Shown here one piece after another: positions 51,856-59,779 of a stretch of DNA of 64,000 nucleotides (position 1 is the first letter of the stretch; every line of letters begins with the position of its first letter). The translations under genes were made by a program, and so were the position numbers. The notes below the pieces were generated by a model. The model worked only from the letters and a program-made list of their open reading frames with translations, searched no databases and had not been told where the DNA came from. Origin of the DNA: Lacticaseibacillus paracasei subsp. paracasei (GTDB lineage: Bacteria; Bacillota; Bacilli; Lactobacillales; Lactobacillaceae); NCBI RefSeq assembly GCF_000829035.1, contig NZ_AP012541.1:2914001-2978000 (forward strand). Direction: 5' to 3'.

Positions 51856-52302
51856 TTATTCAACTTCCTTCAGTAAATTGACGATTTCCTCCGGCGTTTG
51901 GGCGTCGGCAAGTTTCTGAACATTTTCAACATCACTGCAATAAAGCGCAATTTGCGACAACAATTTGAGATGTTCGCCATTTAAGCCAGCAATCCCAAAA
52001 ACAACCGTGACCAAGTTCTCATCAGCCGGATCATCCGACCAGTCAACACCCCATGGATATTGCACAATCGAAATAGCCGTCGACTTAATATATTTCATCC
52101 CGGCCTCAGTGCCGTGGGGAATAGCAATGAAGTTACCCATATAAACAGAAACATCGCGATTCCGATCAAGCATCGAATCAATATAAGCTGGTTCGACATT
52201 ACCATTGTCGACCAAGAGTTGGCCGGCCTGACGAATGGCTTCTTCCTTGGTCTTTGCTTCCTGACCAAGTTTGATCGTTTTAACGTCTAGTCCTTTCATC
52301 AT
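51856..52302 (-). CDS. mtlF: Mannitol PTS IIA component
   Basis: This roughly 148-residue cytoplasmic protein passes phosphate from HPr to the mannitol IIB domain. The phosphorylated histidine is in NFIAIPHGTEAGM. The start at 52302 (MMKGLDVKTIK) lies one base after the mtlR stop and has AAGGTG upstream; an extension to 52332 would overlap mtlR. The separate IIA completes the IICB protein MtlA, which lacks a IIA domain. Confidence 0.93.
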   Translation of the reverse strand: MMKGLDVKTIKLGQEAKTKEEAIRQAGQLLVDNGNVEPAYIDSMLDRNRDVSVYMGNFIAIPHGTEAGMKYIKSTAISIVQYPWGVDWSDDPADENLVTVVFGIAGLNGEHLKLLSQIALYCSDVENVQKLADAQTPEEIVNLLKEVE

Positions 52303-52303
52303 G

Positions 52304-54361
52304 TCACCTTCGATCAATTTTTTTGATTTCATTCATAAATACTTCTGTGATGATTTGATACAACTGGCTATAATGCCCTTTTTCAAAAAGTTGTAAATTC
52401 GTTGTTGACGCAATCAGCTTTGCGCTGACAGCGCTCAATAGCGTCAGTGTTTCCTGAGCAACTGGGTTCGGTGTCAAAAGGAGCAATACCCGATGCAACA
52501 TGATCGTGCCCATATCCATGGCTGGAAGCGACAGCGGCGTTTTTAAATCGAATGCGCCGATGTAAGGCACTGTCACACCTTGGCTACTGGTATGAATCAT
52601 GGCGAGTCCGGTATCGGGAATCCCAACTGGCGCTAATTCTAGTCGCTTTAGCAAGGCGTCTTTGACGACCGGCGCTTCTGCCACCACGTCTGGTAAATGT
52701 GCTAGCATGACATCGATTGTCGCTCCTGAGGTTGTCACCGCTTCGGTGATCTCTGTCACAGCGAAGTGCTGTAACATGTCATCAGCTGCTAATACCATGG
52801 TTTTGAGACTTTCAAACGCCGTCACAGTCTGATCTAATGACGGTTGTCTTTGCTGGGTCGCTTCTTTCGGCTTGACCTGTTGCAATAACCGTCTGATTTC
52901 ACTAATCTCATCACGCGCCAAGATTGGCGTGATGACAAGATACTGATGCTTGAATCCCGGCAATGGCATCGTCGCAAGAATCAAACCGTAATGTGCCAGA
53001 TTCTGGTTCGGCAGATCACTAACCTGAATGATCTTGATCTCTCGAATTTCCGGCACCTGTACACGTAGCTTCCCAGCAATCAGACTGCCGGTCCCCGGAC
53101 CATCGCTCGTAATCAGCAAGACAGCTGCTGGCACTTCGGTGTGGGTATGGTCCAAGACTGAAGCAAAGTACAACACCAGATACCCGAGCGCATTTCCAGT
53201 AAAGGCATCGCGACCAAAAACATCGTCAGCCGCTTGTTGAACTGCGTGGTAAAGTTCAGGATAATCGTCGCGCAGATGAGCCAGCACTGGATTCGTCATC
53301 GTGACGCCTGGCAGCCAATCACCGCCAGCGGTTCGTTGGACATGAGCCAACAGCGATGAGTAAAGCTGCGTATTCCCGGAAAATTTCCCGGGAAATGATC
53401 TGGCAACTTCACGAATCAATTCCTGCACTTCAAGGTTAACCGTTAAATCAAACGGATCAACTGGTTCTCCAGCCAAGCCACCGCGAATGGTACTGAGCTC
53501 AACGGCAAGAAACTGATAATCGCCAACGCGGACTTTCTGGCGAATCGCGGAGTCCATCTCCGCCAGAAACTCGAGAGCCAATTGTTGGTCCTGGAAAAGC
53601 CGTTCCTGGTCGAAATGGCGTTGCGCTTCAACATGCTGATCTTCTCGCAATCGGCGGGTATTAACTGCTACTGTCAGTAACACCGCTTTGCGCTGGTTGT
53701 CGCTGAGATCCGCCAACGCCTTGATGCGCAGCAAAGCCGCGTTTGCTGCCAGTAACTCTTCCTGCGGTAATCGTTCAACAAAATAATGTGTGACTGGATC
53801 GAATGTCTGCTGAGGATCACGGAGAAAGCGGAAGAAAACGTACGGATTAATCTCAGCATTCAACACGCCTACCAATACTCCGCGAATATCGCCTTCCGCA
53901 CCATCAATCCAGATACCGGCAGCTTTTTGGCGATTTAATTGCAGATGATATTCATTCAAAGCGGGTTCAAGAATATCCAGATCTTGCTTAATGGTGGTGA
54001 CACTCACGTCAACCGCTGCCGCTAACGCCGTCATTGTTTCCGGACCGTTGGCATTCAGCAACCGTAATGTTAAAGCACTTTGTCGTTGGCTAGGATCAAA
54101 TGTCACCACCTGATCCTGTTTTGCCAAAGTCGCGGTTAAGGTAGCCAAATCATTGGTATCCCCGACCAACCGATACGTGCTGCCAGTGCCTTTATCGAGT
54201 TTTAAACCGATTGTGGCGATGTCACTTTCCAATTGCGAAAGCTCACGGTAAATGGTCCGACGGCTGACACCCAGCTGCCGTTCCAGCTCATCTCGGCTAA
54301 CACCGGCGGGCTGACTCATCATGAGTCTGATCATTTCCTGTTCACGATTCGTTAGTAACAT
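52304..54361 (-). CDS. mtlR: Mannitol operon activator, PRD-containing
   Basis: This roughly 685-residue regulator has an N-terminal helix-turn-helix (SRDELERQLGVSRRTIYREL), a second HTH, two PTS regulation domains (about 190-400), a IIB-Gat-like domain (LITSDGPGTGSLIAGKL) in which the usual Cys is absent, and a C-terminal IIA-Mtl-like domain (IHTSSQGVTVPYIGAFDLKT, also without the usual PHG histidine motif). This is MtlR architecture; activity is set by PTS phosphorylation. The start at 54361 follows GAGGCG. A matching operator lies upstream of mtlA. Confidence 0.92.
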   Translation of the reverse strand: MLLTNREQEMIRLMMSQPAGVSRDELERQLGVSRRTIYRELSQLESDIATIGLKLDKGTGSTYRLVGDTNDLATLTATLAKQDQVVTFDPSQRQSALTLRLLNANGPETMTALAAAVDVSVTTIKQDLDILEPALNEYHLQLNRQKAAGIWIDGAEGDIRGVLVGVLNAEINPYVFFRFLRDPQQTFDPVTHYFVERLPQEELLAANAALLRIKALADLSDNQRKAVLLTVAVNTRRLREDQHVEAQRHFDQERLFQDQQLALEFLAEMDSAIRQKVRVGDYQFLAVELSTIRGGLAGEPVDPFDLTVNLEVQELIREVARSFPGKFSGNTQLYSSLLAHVQRTAGGDWLPGVTMTNPVLAHLRDDYPELYHAVQQAADDVFGRDAFTGNALGYLVLYFASVLDHTHTEVPAAVLLITSDGPGTGSLIAGKLRVQVPEIREIKIIQVSDLPNQNLAHYGLILATMPLPGFKHQYLVITPILARDEISEIRRLLQQVKPKEATQQRQPSLDQTVTAFESLKTMVLAADDMLQHFAVTEITEAVTTSGATIDVMLAHLPDVVAEAPVVKDALLKRLELAPVGIPDTGLAMIHTSSQGVTVPYIGAFDLKTPLSLPAMDMGTIMLHRVLLLLTPNPVAQETLTLLSAVSAKLIASTTNLQLFEKGHYSQLYQIITEVFMNEIKKIDRR

Positions 54362-54397
54362 ATTTTTCGCCTCAAGCGGCCGCAACACCGACCGAAC

Positions 54398-56224
54398 TTA
54401 TTTCATCTTCTCAATAAGCTTATCATAGTTCGTTGCGTTCAAGAGGCCATCAACGGTGTAGACCTGAACATTGGCAAACTGCAATTTAACGCGACGTGCT
54501 GTTTCTTTCGAAGCAATAATCAGCACATTGTCCTTGTCATCAATCTCGCCGATTGCGACATTACGAACTTTCACGTCTTTATTCAGTTTCCGTAATTCAG
54601 CACGGAATGTTGCCTGTGCCATGGTTGCGGAACCAATGTTTTGATCATGATGCAGGAAGTCAACTTCGGTAATCTTATCGAGATCAAGTTCCTTTAATTC
54701 GTCTTCCGGTGTTTCTTGTTTAGCTTTAGACGTCTCAGTTGCTGGCATTGCCTCGTCAGTACCGCCAACTGCTTCAGCCTTCAAACTTGCGATGATTTCA
54801 TCATACTTCGGACTGTTCAGGAAATTATCAACCGCAATATGAGCGGCATCAGGTGTCTTGTCCTTAGCCCGATCAGCTAATTCTTCTTGTGTCACAACCA
54901 GCAGTCCTGGCTTGTCTTGCAGGTTACTGATTGCTGTGTTGGTAACCGAAAGATCCAGACCTGCCTTCTTTACCTTGTCGCGCAAGATGGAAGCACCCAT
55001 GGCACTGGAACCCATGCCGGCATCGCAAGCAAAGATAATCTGCTTAATGCCCTTGGCGGCTGACATCACATCTTTAGCTGCCGCAACATTTTGCTGACCC
55101 TTAGCTTCAGCCTTCATGGACTTCATTTTGGCTTCGCTTTCGGCTAATTCGTCACCGCTTGCGCTCTTATCGCGGCGTAAAATGACAGCCGAGATCAGGA
55201 AAGAAACAAGTGTAGCACCTGTGACACCAACAATTAAACCAATATAATTCCCAATGTTAACCGGTGACATTGCGAATAATGCGAAGATAGAACCTGGAGA
55301 TGGCGAGCTCTTCAAACCAACATTGAAGATGGAGAAAAGTGTCGTCCCAGTAACACCACCAGCCATAACAGACAGGAACAGTGCTGGCTTCATCAAAACA
55401 TATGGGAAATAGATTTCGTGAATCCCGCCAAGGAAGTGAATGATGATGGCGGAAGGTGCGGAACCTTTAGCAGATCCCTTACCAAACAGCGCAAATGCTA
55501 ACAAAACACCAAGGCCTGGACCTGGATCAGGTTCCAGTAAGAACAGGATTGACTTACCATGTTCGGCTGCCGCCTGAATCCCAAGCGGTGTCAAAATCCC
55601 CTGATTGATCGCATTATTTAGGAACAAAATCTTTGCGGGTTCAATAAAGACGTTTGCTACCCACAACAACCCGTGATTGATAATCCAATCAACCCCAGTT
55701 GCCATGCCGTTAGTCAACGTAGAGATAATTGGACCCATTAGGAAGAAGCCAACGATTGCTAGCAACATCCCAATAATGCCGGCACTAAAGTTGTTGACCA
55801 ACATTTCAAAGCCTTGTTTGATCTTATCTTGAAAACGGTCGTCCCACTTCTTAATACACCAGCCACCAAGTGGACCCATCACCATTGCGCCAATAAACAT
55901 TGGCACATCAGTACCGACGATGACCCCCATGGCAGCAATCGCACCAACAACGCCGCCACGATGACCTGCCACCATCGAACCGCCTGAAAAAGCGATCAGT
56001 AATGGTAACAGATAAGTTACCATTGGCGAAATCATTTTTGCGAGCTGAGCGTTTGGATACCAACCACCTTTAAGGAAGATGGCTGTAATAAGACCCCAAG
56101 CAATAAAGGCACCGATGTTTGGCAACACCATGCCAGAAAGCTTGGTTCCGAATGATTGCATACCGGCTTTCAGATTAAATTTCTTTTTTTCTGCTGCCGG
56201 CGTGTTTGCTGTTTTTGCACCCAA
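54398..56224 (-). CDS. mtlA: Mannitol PTS IICB component with extra IIB-like domain
   Basis: This roughly 608-residue transporter imports and phosphorylates mannitol. The IIC part (about 20-345) begins SFGTKLSGMVLPNIGAFIAW; the IIB domain (about 395-490) has the phosphorylated Cys in IIFACDAGMGSSAMGAS. A second IIB-like copy follows (about 515-605, VDFLHHDQNIGSATMAQATF), in which the Cys is missing, so it cannot carry phosphate. The start is uncertain: GTG at 56233 is too close to AGGAG, so I prefer TTG at 56224 (LGAKTANTPA). First gene of the mtl operon. Confidence 0.93.
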   Translation of the reverse strand: MGAKTANTPAAEKKKFNLKAGMQSFGTKLSGMVLPNIGAFIAWGLITAIFLKGGWYPNAQLAKMISPMVTYLLPLLIAFSGGSMVAGHRGGVVGAIAAMGVIVGTDVPMFIGAMVMGPLGGWCIKKWDDRFQDKIKQGFEMLVNNFSAGIIGMLLAIVGFFLMGPIISTLTNGMATGVDWIINHGLLWVANVFIEPAKILFLNNAINQGILTPLGIQAAAEHGKSILFLLEPDPGPGLGVLLAFALFGKGSAKGSAPSAIIIHFLGGIHEIYFPYVLMKPALFLSVMAGGVTGTTLFSIFNVGLKSSPSPGSIFALFAMSPVNIGNYIGLIVGVTGATLVSFLISAVILRRDKSASGDELAESEAKMKSMKAEAKGQQNVAAAKDVMSAAKGIKQIIFACDAGMGSSAMGASILRDKVKKAGLDLSVTNTAISNLQDKPGLLVVTQEELADRAKDKTPDAAHIAVDNFLNSPKYDEIIASLKAEAVGGTDEAMPATETSKAKQETPEDELKELDLDKITEVDFLHHDQNIGSATMAQATFRAELRKLNKDVKVRNVAIGEIDDKDNVLIIASKETARRVKLQFANVQVYTVDGLLNATNYDKLIEKMK

Positions 56225-56259
56225 GGCAAACACACTCCTTTCCCTTATTTACAAGTATT

Positions 56260-56289
56260 ATTGTAACCGCTTCATGTAATCGCTGACAA
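56260..56289 (-). promoter_or_regulatory. mtlA promoter with cre-like site
   Basis: On the minus strand TTGTCA (56284-56289) and TACAAT (56260-56265) are 18 bases apart. A cre-like TGAAGCGGTTACA covers the -10 and the spacer, so CcpA would block the promoter in glucose. The same ATGAAGCGSTTACAAT arrangement is seen at maeP. Confidence 0.65.
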
Positions 56290-56296
56290 AAGCTTC

Positions 56297-56320
56297 TTTG
56301 GCACAGTTGTCTGTGCCAAA
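56297..56320. promoter_or_regulatory. MtlR operator
   Basis: The perfect palindrome with 10-base arms TTTGGCACAG and CTGTGCCAAA around TTGT fits the Bacillus MtlR site TTGNCACA/TGTGNCAA. It lies just upstream of the -35 box of mtlA, a proper activator position. Confidence 0.75.
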
Positions 56321-56551
56321 CATTCAGGTTGAATCCCCAGCTAACAGTTTACTAAGGAAAGCATCTGGTTTAAAACCATAACAGTGTACGTTAACTGTTT
56401 CACAAGTTATGGAAAACGCTACCGCTGTCTACTTTTTTGCTCGCATCATACTGAGGACGCTGTTATCTGATGTTGTTATCTACTATATGTCAGTTGTGCC
56501 TGACGCCCTATCGACTCAGCATAAACACAGAAAATCAAAATTTTCGGCATT

Positions 56552-56610
56552 ACGGTATAGACCACTATTGACATGGAGGTTTTTTGATGCTACATTGGAC
56601 TAGACCAGAT
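56552..56610 (+). promoter_or_regulatory. nagB promoter between two NagR-like operators
   Basis: TTGACA (56568-56573) and TACATT (56591-56596) are 17 bases apart. The sequences ACGGTATAGACCACTAT (56552-56568) and ATTGGACTAGACCAGAT (56594-56610) resemble GntR-family NagR/DasR operators (ATTGGTATAGACCA type) and overlap the -35 edge and the start site. This placement suggests repression relieved by an amino-sugar phosphate. Confidence 0.65.
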
Positions 56611-56622
56611 AGGGGGATATCA

Positions 56623-57336
56623 ATGATGGATGTAAAAATTTTTGATAACGATACAGAAGCAGGCAAGTACGCATTTGATTTGATCAAGCAAGGTATGGAT
56701 AACGGTGCCAAAGTGCTCGGCTTGGCTACCGGCAGCACACCAGTCACCATGTACAAAGCAATGGTTAATAGTGATGTTGATTTCAGCAACATGACTTCCA
56801 TTAACTTGGATGAATATGTTGGGTTGGCTCCAGACAATGACCAGAGCTACCGTTACTTCATGCAGAGTAACCTCTTCGACAAAAAGCCATTCAAGGAAAC
56901 CTTTGTTCCAAACGGCTTGGCTAAGGATCCTGAAGAAGAAACCACGCGTTACAACAAAGTAATCGCCGACCATCCGATCAACATCCAAGTACTTGGCATT
57001 GGCCGTAACGGTCACATTGGCTTCAACGAACCCGGTTCACCATTTGACGCAGAAACCCGCAAAGTACCGCTGACCCAAAGCACTATTGACGCTAACGCCC
57101 GGTTCTTTGCAAGTGAAGATGACGTACCTCGCTACGCCTACTCCATGGGGATCGGCTCAATCTTGAAGAGCAAGAAGATTTTGCTGTTAGCCTTTGGCGA
57201 AAACAAGGCAGATGCTGTCAAAAAAATGATTGAAGGCCCTGTCACCAACGATGTGCCAGCGTCCGCACTGCAAAAGCATTCAGATGTTGTTGTCATCTTG
57301 GACAAAGCAGCTGCAAGCAAGCTGAGCAAGAAATAA
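56623..57336 (+). CDS. nagB: Glucosamine-6-phosphate deaminase
   Basis: This 237-residue enzyme turns glucosamine 6-phosphate into fructose 6-phosphate and ammonia. Motifs seen are [35 protein letters not shown] and [15 protein letters not shown] with the catalytic residues, and the length is that of the short Firmicute type. ATG at 56623 has AGGGGG upstream; the next codon is also ATG. The gene is monocistronic with its own terminator. Confidence 0.95.
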   Translation: MMDVKIFDNDTEAGKYAFDLIKQGMDNGAKVLGLATGSTPVTMYKAMVNSDVDFSNMTSINLDEYVGLAPDNDQSYRYFMQSNLFDKKPFKETFVPNGLAKDPEEETTRYNKVIADHPINIQVLGIGRNGHIGFNEPGSPFDAETRKVPLTQSTIDANARFFASEDDVPRYAYSMGIGSILKSKKILLLAFGENKADAVKKMIEGPVTNDVPASALQKHSDVVVILDKAAASKLSKK

Positions 57337-57363
57337 GCTATTTCTTTCAATCAGCTGAGATGA

Positions 57364-57394
57364 AACAGGCCGATGCTCATCGGCCTGTTTTTTT
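57364..57394 (+). terminator. Intrinsic terminator of nagB
   Basis: AACAGGCCGATG and CATCGGCCTGTT form a 12-bp stem followed by a T run. Confidence 0.88.
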
Positions 57395-57414
57395 ATGGAA
57401 GTGTAGCTTAACCC

Positions 57415-57520
57415 AGTTAGAAAACGGCGTGTAAGCAGCCTTGGCTGTGATGACCGGGTTTTGGCCATGACCCCGCGCTCCTTGCAAGCAGGTTTCCGGG
57501 CTGACAAGCGTGTGAATCCC
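57415..57520. repeat. Intergenic hairpin repeat, copy D (reverse orientation)
   Basis: Read on the minus strand this copy has GGAAACCTGCTTGCAAGGA, the centre GGTCATGGCCAAAACCCGG and TTACACGCCGTTTTCTAA, the same order of blocks as copies A-C. It lies after the nagB terminator. Confidence 0.65.
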
Positions 57521-57633
57521 TTTCAACCCAGTAGTATCCGTCTTTTCCTGTAAGCGTTTCGATTTCTTGCCCTCTGCCGTACGTATTCCATGGTAGAATG
57601 AGGCCATCACAACATTTAGTAACGGAGGAAATT

Positions 57634-58419
57634 ATGTACAAAGCTGTCGTTTTTTTTGATTTAGATCAAACGCTGCTCAATGATGACAAACAGGTGCCAC
57701 CCGAAAATGTTGCTGCGCTCAAAGCCCTTGAAGCCAACCAGATTCTGCCGGTCATTGCGACTGGCAGAAATTACTACGAACTGGCTGACATTATGGCAGC
57801 AACTGGGGTCCGCAGTGCAATTGCTGCTAATGGTGGTGACATTTTTCTTGACGGCGATCACATTTTTCAAAGTGTGATTGGCGAGCCGCAACTCACCCGT
57901 TTTCTCAATACGAGTGCAGCACAAGACATTCAAGTTGCCATGTACAACAGTGAAGCATCGGCGCTGACCGGCCATAATCAGCTCACAACCGATAACTATG
58001 CGCAGGTGCGGCAAACACCGCCGCCGGTCAAGCCATCTTTCTACGAGCATGAAGCAATCTGTATGATGTTAATGTTTGTACCATGGACCGATGCAGGTGA
58101 CCAGATTGGGAAACAATTCATCCAAGATTTCCCAGAAATGACGTTCTACCGCAACTCGCATTATACGTTTGATGTTGTCAATCATGGCATTTCCAAAGGC
58201 AGTGGCATGGCCATCCTGTTAAATCAGCCATCCTTACGTGGTCTGCCAACCTACGCATTTGGCGACGGTTATAATGACATTCCGTTGTTGCAAGCAGCTG
58301 ACACCGGAATTGCGATGGGGAACGCTTATCCAAAAGTTGCGGCTGTTGCGGATTATCAAACGGACGATTATCGCGAAAACGGTATTCCAAATGCACTTGC
58401 ACATTTTAACTTGATTTAA
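57634..58419 (+). CDS. Cof-type HAD hydrolase
   Basis: This 261-residue HAD-IIB phosphatase has motif I VVFFDLDQTLLNDDK, motif II VIATGRNYYELA and motif IV AFGDGYNDIPLLQAA. The start at 57634 follows GGAGG; a longer frame is not supported. Substrates of such enzymes are small phosphorylated metabolites. It is followed by its own terminator. Confidence 0.9.
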   Translation: MYKAVVFFDLDQTLLNDDKQVPPENVAALKALEANQILPVIATGRNYYELADIMAATGVRSAIAANGGDIFLDGDHIFQSVIGEPQLTRFLNTSAAQDIQVAMYNSEASALTGHNQLTTDNYAQVRQTPPPVKPSFYEHEAICMMLMFVPWTDAGDQIGKQFIQDFPEMTFYRNSHYTFDVVNHGISKGSGMAILLNQPSLRGLPTYAFGDGYNDIPLLQAADTGIAMGNAYPKVAAVADYQTDDYRENGIPNALAHFNLI

Positions 58420-58432
58420 TTTTTAATGCGTA

Positions 58433-58470
58433 AAAACACATCAATATTAGCCTATTGGTGTGCTTTTTTT
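58433..58470 (+). terminator. Intrinsic terminator
   Basis: ACACATCAATA and TATTGGTGTG pair with one G-T step, followed by TTTTTTT. Confidence 0.75.
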
Positions 58471-58761
58471 ATGGCGCTTATCCAGCAGCATTTTCCGCTA
58501 AATTTCGGTTGACTTTGCAAACGTATGTTCCCATAATAATAAGTGTGAACTGTGAACTTAAAAATTTAATTTTAGGTGCAAAAACACTGTCATATTAAGG
58601 TTTGTAACACTTGCTATACCGTGTTGGCCAATTAAAGTCAAGACCGCGGCAGCGCAAATTTTCTGCTATACTCAAAGCATGCTGTGCGTTATTTGGGCGT
58701 GGTCGAAACACCGATCAATAATCGTACAACAGCGCAAAATCTGCTGATGGAGGGGTCTCTC
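58471..58761. other. Intergenic stretch with a promoter candidate
   Basis: No gene is seen. An extended -10 TGCTATACT ends at 58672, about 90 bases before the next start codon; no clear -35 box is visible. Confidence 0.4.
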
Positions 58762-59022
58762 ATGTTAGAACAATCGACAATGCATCCGGTGGTTTGGATC
58801 AATCAACATACTTATATCAGTATCGTCAAAAATGCGGATTATAATTTAGAAGTCTGGGAGATTACCGACGAAAATCGGCAGCATCGGATGGCCCGGATGA
58901 ATTACAAATATCACCGTGATAACTTTGCCGGATTCATCTATCGACTCTTCCCACAGATCGACTTGATTCAGATTCACAACATTCAAAAGAAGATCAACCC
59001 GTATTTCGACTTAGAGGTTTAG
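58762..59022 (+). CDS. Hypothetical protein of 86 residues
   Basis: I do not recognise this small soluble protein. It begins MLEQSTMHPVVWINQHTYIS and is rich in aromatic and His/Asn residues, ending in KKINPYFDLEV, with no membrane segment or metal motif. GGAGGGG lies six bases before the ATG; a longer frame to 58684 lacks a site. The next small gene starts ten bases after its stop, so they form a pair. Confidence 0.7.
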   Translation: MLEQSTMHPVVWINQHTYISIVKNADYNLEVWEITDENRQHRMARMNYKYHRDNFAGFIYRLFPQIDLIQIHNIQKKINPYFDLEV

Positions 59023-59032
59023 AGGTGTACAC

Positions 59033-59209
59033 ATGGATAGTCTGGTTATTCAGCTTCTGATCATGGTCGTTGTTGCTTTTCTGGTAACACTGCTCGTCAT
59101 TTTTGCAGAATGGCGCGCTAAAAATTTTAAACCTTGGCAACTCGGTGTTCAATCGGTTGTCGCCGTGGTCCTACTGGGCGTTGGTATTAGCTTGCTAACA
59201 GTTAGATGA
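59033..59209 (+). CDS. 58-residue membrane protein
   Basis: The peptide MDSLVIQLLIMVVVAFLVTL... has two hydrophobic segments (about 4-25 and 38-56) separated by EWRAKNFKPWQ, so it is a membrane hairpin. GAGGTG precedes the ATG. It is probably co-transcribed with the 86-residue protein and followed by a terminator. The family is not recognised. Confidence 0.65.
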   Translation: MDSLVIQLLIMVVVAFLVTLLVIFAEWRAKNFKPWQLGVQSVVAVVLLGVGISLLTVR

Positions 59210-59307
59210 GGCAACTTGGTAAAACAGCCAAGTCTGTTCTGAGGCTGGCACACTTGAGCTTTCAACATGTTGCAGGATTTAAAAAAATTATTATTCACTA
59301 TATAGTT

Positions 59308-59336
59308 GGCCGCTTTGCGTTATAAAGCGGCCTTTT
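59308..59336 (+). terminator. Intrinsic terminator
   Basis: GGCCGCTTT and AAAGCGGCC form a 9-bp stem followed by TTTT, about 100 bases after the small membrane-protein gene. Confidence 0.8.
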
Positions 59337-59342
59337 CGTTTG

Positions 59343-59356
59343 GTTCCACGTGGAAC
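59343..59356. promoter_or_regulatory. parS-like palindrome GTTCCACGTGGAAC
   Basis: This perfect 14-base palindrome differs from the parS core by one symmetrical pair of bases. It directly follows the terminator at 59308-59336. Confidence 0.4.
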
Positions 59357-59779
59357 AAAAGGCCTTCTTCTCGTCTAATATGGCCCAACAACCGCAATAT
59401 AATGGATTTTATTTTTGGCATCGGATGATTGGCCTTCACAGTTGATGCCATTGATCACTACTTTTCTTCAAAATTAAATGACTTGGCTGATGCCCTCCCT
59501 CTTTATGCAACACCCTTTAGCAAATAAAACGCGCAAAATACAGCATTTGAATTCCTTGAAGACGACCCAAGATGTTAAAATTCAACATCGCATTTGTCGC
59601 AAAATTGAACATTTTGATGTATTAGAATCCGAATACCCGCGAATTGAAGCAATTTTAAGCCTGTCAAAATAAGGAAACTTTTCCGCCAAATAGCGTTTTT
59701 ATTAATGGACGTCATCCAATTCTATCCGTATACTTGCACCAACAAAGCGATTAGGGAAGCACTTTCAGGAGGGGCAAGT

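Larger units (their letters stand above)
59210..59779. other. Gene-free stretch before the efflux operon
   Basis: It holds a terminator (59308-59336), a parS-like palindrome (59343-59356) and AT-rich sequence with loosely repeated AAAATTGAACAT-type segments near 59530-59615. A 64-codon frame at 59478 lacks a ribosome site and looks accidental. Confidence 0.4.

Noticed and set aside
56402..56416. cre-like GGAAAACGCTACCG upstream of nagB
   Set aside because: It has three mismatches and lies about 170 bases upstream of the mapped promoter candidate.
59478..59672. 64-codon frame before the efflux operon
   Set aside because: There is no ribosome site, the codon use is AT-driven and the segment contains loose repeats.
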